A model generated the notes under the pieces. The model made no database searches and was not told the DNA's origin. It worked only from the letters and a program-made list of their open reading frames with translations. A DNA stretch of 64,000 nt from Melieria omissa. Its lineage: Eukaryota > Arthropoda > Insecta > Diptera > Ulidiidae. This document shows positions 12,185 through 22,200 of this stretch, piece by piece. Within the stretch, counting starts at the first letter, position 1. Each line of letters opens with the position of its first letter. The stretch spans positions 114,048,830 to 114,112,829 of the forward strand of contig OZ020268.1 of assembly GCA_963971225.1 (NCBI GenBank). Direction: 5' to 3'. Position numbers and translations under genes: made by a program.

Positions 12185-12535
12185 GCTCTGAAATTGAATT
12201 TACGTTTTCTGAAATTGAATTTACGCTTTCCGAAATTGAATTTACGCTTTCCGAAATTGAATTTACGCTTTCTGAAATTGAATTTACGCTTTCTGAAATT
12301 GAATTTACGCTTTCTGAAATTGAATTTACGCTTTCTGAAATTGAATTTATGTTTCTGAAATTGAATTTACGTTTTCCGAAATTGAATTTACGCTTTCTGA
12401 AATTGAATTTACGCTTTCTGAAATTGAATTTACGCTTTCTGAAATTGAATTTTTGTTTCTGAAATTGAATTTACGCTTTCTGAAATTTAATTTACGCTTT
12501 CTGAAATTGCTTTTACGCTTTCTGAAATCGAACTT
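12185..12535 (-). repeat. Right arm: about 16 units of the same 21-bp repeat, inverted
   Basis: Units TTTACGCTTTCTGAAATTGAA run in the opposite orientation to the left arm. Individual variant units, such as CGTTTTC and CGCTTTCC types and a short GTTTC unit, are also seen in the left arm, so the arms share ancestry at the unit level. Confidence 0.9.
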
Positions 12536-12546
12536 GAAAAGGTGTA

Positions 12547-12578
12547 GAAAATCCAAAATTTTTAGTTGTGACTGTTTT
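12547..12578. repeat. Outer repeat, second copy
   Basis: GAAAATCCAAAATTTTTAGT and the following TGTGACTGTTTT match the segment at 19236-19270 in the same orientation and the segment at 10977-11008 in inverse. It sits immediately outside the foldback-like arm. Confidence 0.4.
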
Positions 12579-13149
12579 GATGATATTTTAATTCAATAAT
12601 TACGGAACTATTTCCAGTTATGCCGCTTTTTCTGAATTTAATAATTATAAATGACAGTTAAAAAGTTGAAAGAAAAATTTTGAAAATTCATAATTAATTT
12701 TAATAATTAAAACTATATACAAAAATTGTTAGAGTTTTGCTTAAAATTAACTTTAACAAAAATTTATTACGTCAAAAGTGATACACTTTGAGTTAGGACC
12801 CTTTTGCATTAAGCTGCAGCGATCAAATAGCATCAAACTTCTGACATGAAGAGAGACCTAACTGTATTTTTGCAACAGTTAACAACAACAAAATATACTG
12901 AGCTTTTGCTGATTGATAGATTTATGCATTGTGCACAGTATTAACACATACAGGCATGTTCTACAATTCGTTTTCGGACGAAAATGTGAACGAAAACGTA
13001 AAAGCATGTTCTGAATTTCGGTATAACGATTTCGATTTCGAAAATGAAATCGTCACGAATTAACGTGTTCTGTCAATCGAATTCGCTACTTTACTTCCAT
13101 TTTGAATTCGTTGAGCAGAAATTGCGTGGTTTGAAAACGGGCGTAAAAA

Positions 13150-13739
13150 ATGTAAGTATTTCATACCAAAATGCATGAAGTAAAATAATAAATTGTTTTC
13201 AGGGGTAAACACAAGAACCAATGCCAGGAGGAAGAATTTATTGCATTTATGGAGAGGCATCCTGGTCTGGCAAAAAATTTTGCCAAAGGCGATAGAGTGG
13301 CAATGGAAAGTTTGTGGGCAGAGTTGGCACAAAAGCTGAACTCACAAGGACCACCACAAAAGGATGTAAGCGGATGGAGAAAAGTGAGTAGCTACATCTG
13401 CAGTTTATTATAAATGTTATGTATTAACATATGCGCGTGTATTTTCGCGTTTTGCAGGTTTGGTCAGACTGGAAGGGCACCATCCGCAAGAAAATCGCGC
13501 ATAACAAGGCAGAGACGAGAGCCACTGGAGGTGGCGAATACAATAAGTTTGTCCTCACAGCAACAGAGGAGCGGATAGCGCTGCTGTGTGGTCTGTATGT
13601 AGCTGTTGATGGCATCGCAGAAACAACTGCATACGGCACAGATGATGTCGTCATCCAAATTCTGGATGATTTGTCTGAGGATGCTCCCACATCACCGCGC
13701 AGTTGTTGTTTTGTGCAATATTACCAATACCACGAATAG
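13150..13739 (+). pseudogene. Truncated copy 1 of the Harbinger Myb/SANT-like gene
   Basis: The exons equivalent to the full gene at 16434 are AT (13150-13151), 13203-13383 and 13458-13739. The SANT-like region is intact, but at 13703 the sequence switches to unrelated DNA, replacing the coiled-coil C-terminus with about a dozen foreign residues and a stop. The predicted product is 154 residues against 281 for the complete copy. It could still bind DNA as a truncated form, but that is speculation. Confidence 0.7.
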
Positions 13740-13912
13740 CATTGATAGCATTCACGTACATATTGCGTGCGCGCCACTTGCTGCCACATTGACCACTCAC
13801 CACTCCTCTTTTCGCTTTTTATTGCAGACATTTTTTGACGCACGCATTCGCATAAATTCGCACACTCGTTACGGTATATATAGCAAATTGCAAAGAGTAG
13901 TCTGAAGCGTTA

Positions 13913-14419
13913 TGGGCTAGTTACTCATGACATAACTTAGTTTTAGCACGACCTGGCATACCCGAAAGCTGTACAACTGGTTACCCGAGACATAGAACAT
14001 AAACTTAGAACTTAACCGTAAACTTAGAAATCTGTTTCGTTTTGGTTTCTAAGTTTATGTTTACGGAAAACGCAAAAACTGTTGCCACTCTCTTCGGAAT
14101 GAATTGAAAAGTAAACAAATTAAAATAATTTGTAAAATATACAAAATGGATTGCAATTTCTATTAGTTTCGTAAATATATTAATAATTTTAGTCGTTGGA
14201 TGCTCAAACATTTAATAATAGCAAGTAAAAAAATGTCGCGAAAAGTTTGAATTTGATTGTTCACGAGATGGAGAAATCGAAGTGGCAATATTGTCGCTCA
14301 GCAGATCAGCTGATTTCTAAGTTTATGTTTACGGAAATAAAGTTTTGAGTAATCGCTCAAATTTTCTAAGTTTATGTTTATGGTTAAGTTTATGTTCTGT
14401 GTCATGAGTAACTAGCCCA
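13913..14419. mobile_element. Harbinger-type MITE in tandem unit 1
   Basis: Left TGGGCTAGTTACTCATGACA and the reverse-complement right end TGTCATGAGTAACTAGCCCA are exact 20-bp inverted repeats, flanked by TTA at 13910-13912 and 14420-14422. The 507-bp interior has no transposase; it repeats the motif CTAAGTTTATGTTTACGG several times in both orientations. Confidence 0.88.
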
Positions 14420-14425
14420 TTAGAA

Positions 14426-14776
14426 ATGCCTGCAAAGAGCGAAAACAAAAACGTCAGCAACAACAGCAGCAATGCTACTGAAAGCGAGACTAAACGCAAG
14501 CGTGGACGTCCGAAGGGCAACGGCGGCGCCAGCTGCAGCAGTGCCAGTGCAGCCAAAGCTGCCGCAATCAAAACGAAAATAATCAACGGCAAACTTATGA
14601 AGCGCGCCGTGGGCGTACCGAGGAAGGTGCTGACCGGCAAGCGTGGCCGACCACGTAAGAAATATGTTTGGCTGACGAACTGTAAATTTCTGCAGCAAGT
14701 TTCGAAAATTCAAAACATATTTCATAAAGCAGTATTTTGGATTTTGAATTCGTTGAGCAGAAATTGCGTGGTTTGA
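14426..14776 (+). CDS. AT-hook protein fragment (copy 1) in tandem unit 1
   Basis: The 116-residue frame begins MPAKSENK and has two AT-hook cores: KRKRGRPKG at about residues 23-31 and GKRGRPRKK at about 71-79. AT-hooks bind the minor groove of AT-rich DNA and are found in HMGA-like and chromatin proteins. The sequence upstream of the MITE has a TATATATAG box at about 13874. A GTAAG directly after the second RGRP codons (about 14655) looks like a genuine splice donor, so residues beyond that point are probably intron and the piece resembles a captured first exon. GC content is higher than the surroundings. The parent gene is not identified. Confidence 0.5.
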   Translation: MPAKSENKNVSNNSSNATESETKRKRGRPKGNGGASCSSASAAKAAAIKTKIINGKLMKRAVGVPRKVLTGKRGRPRKKYVWLTNCKFLQQVSKIQNIFHKAVFWILNSLSRNCVV

Positions 14777-14791
14777 AAACGGGCGTAAAAA

Positions 14792-15381
14792 ATGTAAGTA
14801 TTTCATACCAAAATGCATGAAGTAAAATAATAAATTGTTTTCAGGGGTAAACACAAGAACCAATGCCAGGAGGAAGAATTTATTGCATTTATGGAGAGGC
14901 ATCCTGGTCTGGCAAAAAATTTTGCCAAAGGCGATAGAGTGGCAATGGAAAGTTTGTGGGCAGAGTTGGCACAAAAGCTGAACTCACAAGGACCACCACA
15001 AAAGGATGTAAGCGGATGGAGAAAAGTGAGTAGCTACATCTGCAGTTTATTATAAATGTTATGTATTAACATATGCGCGTGTATTTTCGCGTTTTGCAGG
15101 TTTGGTCAGACTGGAAGGGCACCATCCGCAAGAAAATCGCGCATAACAAGGCAGAGACGAGAGCCACTGGAGGTGGCGAATACAATAAGTTTGTCCTCAC
15201 AGCAACAGAGGAGCGGATAGCGCTGCTGTGTGGTCTGTATGTAGCTGTTGATGGCATCGCAGAAACAACTGCATACGGCACAGATGATGTCGTCATCCAA
15301 ATTCTGGATGATTTGTCTGAGGATGCTCCCACATCACCGCGCAGTTGTTGTTTTGTGCAATATTACCAATACCACGAATAG
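14792..15381 (+). pseudogene. Truncated copy 2 of the Harbinger Myb/SANT-like gene
   Basis: Same structure as copy 1: AT at 14792-14793, then exons at 14845-15025 and 15100-15381. Its last residues and stop come from the same foreign DNA. Confidence 0.7.
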
Positions 15382-15554
15382 CATTGATAGCATTCACGTA
15401 CATATTGCGTGCGCGCCACTTGCTGCCACATTGACCACTCACCACTCCTCTTTTCGCTTTTTATTGCAGACATTTTTTGACGCACGCATTCGCATAAATT
15501 CGCACACTCGTTACGGTATATATAGCAAATTGCAAAGAGTAGTCTGAAGCGTTA

Positions 15555-16061
15555 TGGGCTAGTTACTCATGACATAACTTAGTTTTAGCACGACCTGGCA
15601 TACCCGAAAGCTGTACAACTGGTTACCCGAGACATAGAACATAAACTTAGAACTTAACCGTAAACTTAGAAATCTGTTTCGTTTTGGTTTCTAAGTTTAT
15701 GTTTACGGAAAACGCAAAAACTGTTGCCACTCTCTTCGGAATGAATTGAAAAGTAAACAAATTAAAATAATTTGTAAAATATACAAAATGGATTGCAATT
15801 TCTATTAGTTTCGTAAATATATTAATAATTTTAGTCGTTGGATGCTCAAACATTTAATAATAGCAAGTAAAAAAATGTCGCGAAAAGTTTGAATTTGATT
15901 GTTCACGAGATGGAGAAATCGAAGTGGCAATATTGTCGCTCAGCAGATCAGCTGATTTCTAAGTTTATGTTTACGGAAATAAAGTTTTGAGTAATCGCTC
16001 AAATTTTCTAAGTTTATGTTTATGGTTAAGTTTATGTTCTGTGTCATGAGTAACTAGCCCA
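15555..16061. mobile_element. Harbinger-type MITE in tandem unit 2
   Basis: Duplicate of the MITE at 13913-14419, with the same TTA flanks. It was copied by the tandem duplication, not by a fresh insertion, because its position within the unit is identical. Confidence 0.85.
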
Positions 16062-16067
16062 TTAGAA

Positions 16068-16418
16068 ATGCCTGCAAAGAGCGAAAACAAAAACGTCAGC
16101 AACAACAGCAGCAATGCTACTGAAAGCGAGACTAAACGCAAGCGTGGACGTCCGAAGGGCAACGGCGGCGCCAGCTGCAGCAGTGCCAGTGCAGCCAAAG
16201 CTGCCGCAATCAAAACGAAAATAATCAACGGCAAACTTATGAAGCGCGCCGTGGGCGTACCGAGGAAGGTGCTGACCGGCAAGCGTGGCCGACCACGTAA
16301 GAAATATGTTTGGCTGACGAACTGTAAATTTCTGCAGCAAGTTTCGAAAATTCAAAACATATTTCATAAAGCAGTATTTTGGATTTTGAATTCGTTGAGC
16401 AGAAATTGCGTGGTTTGA
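16068..16418 (+). CDS. AT-hook protein fragment (copy 2) in tandem unit 2
   Basis: Residue-for-residue the same as the frame at 14426. Joining its likely donor to either downstream SANT exon breaks the reading frame, so an AT-hook/SANT fusion protein is not predicted. Confidence 0.5.
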   Translation: MPAKSENKNVSNNSSNATESETKRKRGRPKGNGGASCSSASAAKAAAIKTKIINGKLMKRAVGVPRKVLTGKRGRPRKKYVWLTNCKFLQQVSKIQNIFHKAVFWILNSLSRNCVV

Positions 16419-16986
16419 AAACGGGCGTAAAAAATGTAAGTATTTCATACCAAAATGCATGAAGTAAAATAATAAATTGTTTTCAGGGGTAAACACAAGA
16501 ACCAATGCCAGGAGGAAGAATTTATTGCATTTATGGAGAGGCATCCTGGTCTGGCAAAAAATTTTGCCAAAGGCGATAGAGTGGCAATGGAAAGTTTGTG
16601 GGCAGAGTTGGCACAAAAGCGGAACTCACAAGGACCACCACAAAAGGATGTAAGCGGATGGAGAAAAGTGAGTAGCTACATCTGCAGTTTATTATAAATG
16701 TTATGTATTAACATATGCGCGTGTATTTTCGCGTTTTGCAGGTTTGGTCAGACTGGAAGGGCACCATCCGCAAGAAAATCGCGCATAACAAGGCAGAGAC
16801 GAGAGCCACTGGAAGTGGCGAATACAATAAGTTTGTCCTCACAGCAACAGAGGAGCGGATAGCGCTGCTGTGTGGTCTGTATGTAGCTGTTGATGGCATC
16901 GCAGAAACAACTGCATACGGCACAGATGATGTCGTCATCCAAATTCTGGATGATTTGTCTGAGGATGCTCCCACATCACCGCGCAG
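16383..16986 (+). repeat. Third, partial copy of the tandem unit
   Basis: Matches the first 604 bp of units 1 and 2, with at least two substitutions, then continues into the authentic C-terminal half of the SANT-like gene. This is the native copy from which the duplication arose, or its sister. Confidence 0.88.
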
Positions 16987-17404
16987 CCCAAATACATCAA
17001 CAGACAGACCACCAAAACGGACGACAACTTCTACCAACTGCGTCTCAACGCCAAAGCGTATCCGTGAGGACACATTACAAGATTGTTTGAAACGGCATAT
17101 GCAATCCGAAGGTGGTGCCGTTGACAGTATTTCAAATACTTTAAAACAGGTGCTCAAAAATTCGGAAGCAAATTCAAAAGTTCTGGCAGAGGCAAGTAGT
17201 GGAATTAGGAGAACTTACAAGTCAATAGAAAAACTGACAGATGCAGTTGCGCAACAGAATGCGCTCATTGCTGAGCAAAACGAAGACCGTCGCAAATACT
17301 ACTTGGCAATGGAGGAAAATGCATTGGAAAGGAACAGAATTAAAAAAGCCATTTTGGAAATTAAACGAAAGCAACTTGCATTGCAACAATGCAACAAAAA
17401 TTGA
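16434..17404 (+). CDS. PIF/Harbinger Myb/SANT-like accessory protein
   Basis: Spliced from AT (16434-16435), 16487-16667 and 16742-17404. The first intron, GTAAGT...TTTCAG, falls inside the start codon, so AT in exon 1 joins G in exon 2 and gives MGKHKNQCQEEEFIAFMERH. The product is 281 residues. The N-terminal 130 or so form a Myb/SANT-like DNA-binding region with spaced tryptophans (SLWAEL, SGWRK, VWSDWK). The middle is Ser/Pro/Thr-rich, and residues about 185-275 are a charged coiled-coil candidate (EQNEDRRKYYLAMEENALER, then a Lys/Arg helix). In this superfamily such proteins bind the transposon ends and help import the transposase into the nucleus. It is convergent with the transposase gene. 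Confidence 0.8.
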
Positions 17405-17606
17405 CTGAACATTGAAATTGACTGAAAATTGTTCTTATCTTTTTGTTATCTTATTACTTATATATGTTACTTTTTGCTTTGTTTCTGTTAACATAAAATG
17501 CGTTGAATATATCTTTTATTTGAATTTTTACATTGAAAGTCTTAGTATGTTATTTGCAATTTCATCTCGAATCATTTGAGCGGCATTAAAATTCCTGCTG
17601 TCTTCT

Positions 17607-18620
17607 TCATCGATTTCCAATCCGTCGTCTATAATTTCTAACGCAGTCTTCAGCAACATTATTAACATTGTGAAGGCGGCATATATTGTGAAGAGCGCTA
17701 CACTCATTTATAATTCTTACAACCTTTTGCGGGGCATATGGCAAAGTGGATTGCAGACATTTGAAGCGACTTTTCAATACTCCAATTACTCGCTCAACGA
17801 TATTACGAGCTTTTGAATGTTGTAAGTTAAATTTATGCTGCTTATTTCGGTCGCCATTATCGTATCTGTGTTGTAGATATTGCTTTACTTTGCTCAAATT
17901 GAAAATGAAAGCATCGTGGCTAGACCCTGGATGGGATGCATCAACAGCTCTTATGACCATACGGTAGTCACAAACCTGTAATTTAATTAGATAAATTATT
18001 ATGGAAACATTAAATATGTAAACATACTATCATCGCATTAATACTGAAGCAACCTTTTCTATTGTAAAATAGATGGTCATTGCTGTTCGGCTTCAATAAT
18101 TTAATGTGGGTGCCATCCACGCAGCCGGGAATGCTAAGGTTGTTGGAAAAATGTTCCTTTGACTGGCGCACTTCTTCCGGACTCATTTTTACACTAATCC
18201 ATTTTGGACAAAGCACTTTTTCTAAGATGCGTAGCATCTCTGTTAATATTTTGGATGTGGTACTTCTACCAAGCGCTATGTCACTATCCTTTCCAATGGA
18301 ACGTTGCAATCCTCCTTCAGCAAGAAACCTTAATGTAGCCGCTAGTTTTAGTTCAGCGGAAATTGAAGAATGTTTTAAAAAAGGTTTCACGTCGTTCAAA
18401 ATGCTTTGGAAGGAGTTCTTGTCTACCCTGTAATACGCGATAAATCTGCAATGCAGGAAAAGGTCAGCTTGTGCCTGCAAAACAATAAAATTTATACTTA
18501 CACGGCTTGCGGAAGATCTAGTGGATTAGAACGGTCCCTCAAAATTCGCCGACGTACTTTTTCGTTGCTGTACCATTCATTTTGGCATAAATAAAATGCA
18601 CAAAGTGTGAAAGCGCTCAT
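17607..18620 (-). CDS. PIF/Harbinger DDE transposase (HARBI1-like), probable 3' frameshift
   Basis: Exons are 18502-18620, 18028-18445 and 17607-17975. The join across 18445/18502 gives DLPQAVFIAYYRVDKNSF, a normal family reading. The DDE triad is present: PGCVDGTHIKL (D1), RAVDASHPGSSHDAF (D2) and NIVERVIGVLKSRF (E). These nucleases cut and paste the element with TWA-like target sites. As read, the protein ends after RRRIGNR (301 residues). A second frame just downstream continues with acidic residues and an AAQMIRDEIANNIL tail like the usual family C-terminus, stopping at 17528. A one-base indel near 17640 is therefore likely, in the DNA or in the sequence record. Confidence 0.82.
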
Positions 18621-18724
18621 TTTCTTAAACTTTTGTGTATAAAATTTAAATTTTTGAATCAAATTCAAACGAAATATTTCTTGTTAAAATGAAAAACACG
18701 ACCGGTTTCTATGGTGTTTCGTTG

Positions 18725-19128
18725 TGAACTCAAACACTGGAAATTTACACACTTTATTAGCAATGAAATGACAGATGAATCGTAGGTAAACAAATAATAT
18801 AAATTAATTCTATGTAAAGTGCACGTTGCGCAAAGTGGCTACGCCAACACTCCTTCTCAACGTGTACGCTATTTACAAATTTACATAAGTTTCATTGAAT
18901 TAACAAAATTATTATGTTTGTTCTTAGCTAAGTTTTTGGTTAACACATCAGCTATCATTTCGTTCGTAGGACAATACCTAAGCTCGACATGTTTTTTCTG
19001 CACAGCTTCTCGAATGTGATGGTACTTGATATCGATGTGCTTACTGCGTTTGTGGTACACAGGATTCTGTGCCAGCTGCATAGCACCCTGGTTATCGATG
19101 TATAGCTCCACGAACTTAATTTCGAATT
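18725..19128 (-). mobile_element. 5'-truncated copia-type retrotransposon (RNase H end plus 3' LTR)
   Basis: The minus-strand frame 19125-18881 reads VELYIDNQGAMQLAQNPVYH then KRSKHIDIKYHHIRE and DVLTKNLAK, the C-terminal RNase H of Ty1/copia polyproteins, and ends in a natural stop. A purine-rich tract (GAGAAGGAG) at about 18850-18858 precedes TGTTGG at 18849, the expected polypurine tract and start of the 3' LTR, with an AATAAA further on. It lies inside the Harbinger element, between the transposase and the right end. Its outer boundaries are approximate. Confidence 0.78.
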
Positions 19129-19235
19129 ATTCATAAATCGTGCGAATTTCAGAACAGGGTGTAACAATTCGTGCGATTTCAATTTTCGGTTTCGATTTGA
19201 AATCGCGTGAATGCTGGAACATGCCTGATAAACCC

Positions 19236-19270
19236 GAAAATTAAAAATTTTGAGTTGTGTCACTTTTTTT
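19236..19270. repeat. Outer repeat, third copy
   Basis: GAAAATTAAAAATTTTGAGT with the following TGTGTCACTTTTTTT lies just outside the Harbinger target duplication. It is the reverse complement of the segment at 10977-11008. Confidence 0.4.
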
Positions 19271-22200
19271 AGAGCGTGTGCGATATGTTCAATATCTCTT
19301 CTTACCGGCTGGTTCCTCCAAAAAACTTCAAGAAACTAAACACATTCACTTACAATGCCAACTATAAACTGCTCACACCTTTCTCTTTTTCTTCTGCTCA
19401 TCCACATCCATTGTGTTGTGAAAATTTCCCATTAATTTATTTTATCTTTCCCCCCACTATTTACACTAATTAAATTTTCCATAAGGCGTATTATTGCAAT
19501 TCAAAAATCTCACTTTTACACACACCTCCGCCGCGGTTAACGTGCAAAGATTTAGGAATTTATTCTTCCGCTTGCTGTGCCACACTTTTCATATGACCAC
19601 CAACTGTGTTAAGCATCGGCTACTGAATATTTTTGGTAGTTAATTTAAATAAACTTCCTGCTCACTTTCGAGAAACACACCCATTGCCAGCGGGCAATGA
19701 ACACAAACGAAACACAACAAAAGCAATAGCAGAGGAAAATAGCCGAGTGTTTTCACCGCTAGACGCACCTACCACCGGAATTTGTCATTGTCTCAGCGCG
19801 CGCCTGAAGTGGCGAGCGGTTTGTCAACAGCGCGTCCCTACCGGACAGCGCACCATATGCCGAGTATGTGGTTTGGCCTTTCCAGCAACGAGCCACGTCG
19901 CTGACCACTGCGCGTCCGAGAGGTGCATGCAGAATAATGAAAACTCAATCCAGGAAATCCAAAACATACAGAAGAGATTAATTTTGGCAGCGCAGCAGAC
20001 TGCAGCCACCGATTCTGATCGCCACATGTGTGCGATCAGCGCGGATGTTGATCGATTCCTGTTGCGGCGAGAACAAGAATGAAAATCTGCAGAGGATTAG
20101 AAAAATTAGACAAATATTACACTGAAGTGAGATGCTTGTGAAGTGAGTTTAGGGAAGCTTCCTACTTGCCAGAGTGTCGCGCAAGCAGGCGATCTGGCAT
20201 TGCACGCTCAGCCACACCACAGACACCTAACGCCAGCAACATGCAGTAGGACAGGCGCTCACCGTGTCTGGATCTGGCGCTCATCACGCAGCCAAACTGC
20301 CGGCTAAATGGTGAAGCACAATAAAGCGAAGCGAAGTGCAAGTGTGTTACCACCCTCTGGGACGATAAATCGGCTACTCCTCCTGGTGGGATACAAACGC
20401 CACAGAACACGGCTGCTGTTTATGAGTGTTGTTGTATTGCTTTGGCGCTATTTCATCAGCAGATGAATGAGCCCGGGCCGTGGAATGTTGCTGCTTTGTG
20501 CGGGTCGGTGGTTGGGCACAAGTGTAAACTTTAGTGGCGTGGCCATTCGAGTTTGTTTAAATTTCAATAAACTCCGCAGGAGATGTCTCAGGCAAAAGCG
20601 ATTATTGGCGCCACTGTACAAAGTCATCCAGGCAACATTTTTCGAAAGCATTCGATTTATATAATAATGTGTAAATGTTATTTTAACTTGAAGTGTATAA
20701 AATATGTTTGGAAAAATTGCTAAAGTAAGATAGGTTTCGAAAACCCAACTATTTACAATCGATTTTAGTCAGTGGCGGATTCAAGGGTTTCAAGTTTCGA
20801 TCCGATCGTATGGGGGACGCCCTCTGGTGGTGAATTTCTAAACCTTAATCAATTTTGTATTTTTGTACTCAAGAATGTTGGCGATCGCTGAATAAATCAT
20901 TTAAATCGGTTCAGTAGTTTCCGAGATACGATGTTTCCTCGCTTACTTAACTACTATATTTACAAGGGGGCATGGCAATGGCATAGAAAATGGCCTATTT
21001 TGTATGGCAGCCCCCTTAAGACTTGGAGAAAGCGAAACATTTGGAAGGGAAAATAAATGGATATCGGTCATACATTTGACGTCTGGGGGTAACCTGGGAG
21101 CAGTGGGAGCCTATTTTATAAAAACGACCATTTTGTATGGGAGCCCCATCAAGGGTTGAAGATAGAGTATAAAGATGTTTGAAAGAAATGTTCAGTAGCG
21201 AGAACTAGTGGGGTCAGTAATAGATTTTAACCCTCTAAGAGCAACTTCTGACCAGCTGTGCAGCAATTTGCTGAATTTCCCAGCTTTTTTGTGAACTTCG
21301 ACCTCGATGCGACGCCATTTAGCCCCACCCTAGCCCCAAAATTTTTTGGCTCACGCACTGTTTTACCAAACCGCATAAAATGAGAAGTTGCGGAGCATCG
21401 AGAACCCATTATTAAAAATCTCCATACAACATGAAATCATGTCTTTTGTACATACATACACAAACATTTATTTTCGAGATGAGCCATGACCGAGCAAATC
21501 GGTCACACACTGAAGCCTCTGCAGTCCATGTTCCTTCGGTGTACTATGTATTTCAGAAAACATTCGTCACAATTATGTGGCAACCTTTCCCCAGAACTCA
21601 TGACCTTGATTGGTTCAAGCCAAGTACGCATAATTCCTTCCTTTAAACTAACCAGAACCAATGTAAAACTTTGCATGAAAAGAGTTATCAAAGACCAGTG
21701 ATAGAAAATTTCAAGAATTGAAGGACGCTGCGCCTGAGTTTATGAGGGATAAAACGTCCAAAGGAGTCATATTACATAGTCGTATGGCGAAACTAAGGAA
21801 AGTCGCTCGTATTACAATGACATATCCTCAAATAACCATTGACTATCTTATTTTAATTGAATTCATGTATCCAATTAATTCAATTTTAAAATCTGCTCTT
21901 CCACACTGTGGGGTAGTTGCCTTGCAATTTTCTTCTCATATCACTGATTTCAATAATTCGTTGCTCGTTTCCTCACCGCTAGATGTGACGCTATCAGCAT
22001 TGCAATCTGCCCTGTCGTTTTCATCTCTCGCCTGGCTCACATGCAACGGCTTCAATAACCGCGCTGCAATTTCATTCGTAAACAATGTGCTCATAACAAC
22101 AACAACGCCAGCTGCACCGCACGCAATATTTGTGTGCACATACCATAAACCACAATAGTCTGTAGGAAAAAAGTGTTACTTTAAAATTGTACACCTGTTG

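Larger units (their letters stand above)
11131..12544. mobile_element. Foldback-like element: 21-bp repeat arms around a RING/HTH gene
   Basis: The outermost bases CACCTTTTCAAGTTCGATTT at 11131 recur as an exact reverse complement ending at 12544. The arms behind them (about 11150-11430 and 12185-12535) are tandem arrays of one 21-bp unit in opposite orientation. Bases TA flank both ends (11129-11130, 12545-12546), compatible with a TA target duplication. The 750-bp centre holds one gene. This is the layout of foldback (FB) transposons, whose long arms are built from tandem repeats, but FB elements normally give a 9-bp duplication, so the superfamily is open. Confidence 0.75.
13099..14740 (+). 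repeat. Tandem duplication unit 1 (1642 bp)
   Basis: The segment recurs essentially unchanged at 14741-16382, and its first 604 bp recur again at 16383-16986. Each full unit holds exons 1-3 (partial) of the SANT-like gene, then 1038 bp of unrelated DNA with a MITE and an AT-hook frame. Units 1 and 2 agree with each other where the third copy differs (the KL/KR and GGG/GSG changes), so units 1 and 2 are the younger pair. Confidence 0.9.
14741..16382 (+). repeat. Tandem duplication unit 2 (1642 bp)
   Basis: The arrangement is identical to unit 1 at a constant offset of 1642 bases. The translated frames are the same residue for residue. An assembly artefact is possible given such identity. Confidence 0.9.
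12951..19227. mobile_element. PIF/Harbinger DNA transposon with internal tandem duplication and nested insertions
   Basis: The ends share the inverted repeat CAGGCATGTTC (12951 onward, and GAACATGCCTG ending at 19227), flanked by a 3-bp duplication ATA (12948-12950, 19228-19230). Three-base duplications are the rule for this superfamily. Inside are the two expected genes in convergent arrangement: a Myb/SANT-like accessory gene (plus) and a DDE transposase (minus). Oddities are a 1642-bp tandem repeat of the accessory-gene region with an AT-hook frame, a Harbinger MITE carried in each repeat, and a truncated copia element between the transposase and the right end. Confidence 0.85.

Noticed and set aside
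11150..12535. CRISPR-like array
   Set aside because: Units are directly adjacent with no spacers and form inverted arms; the genome is an insect.
14426..16667. AT-hook/SANT fusion protein by splicing
   Set aside because: The phase of the donor after the second AT-hook does not match either downstream SANT exon.
19633..20082. 149-residue frame with CRVCGLAF, possible zinc finger
   Set aside because: Cys/His spacing does not complete a known finger, and no splice or promoter evidence supports it.
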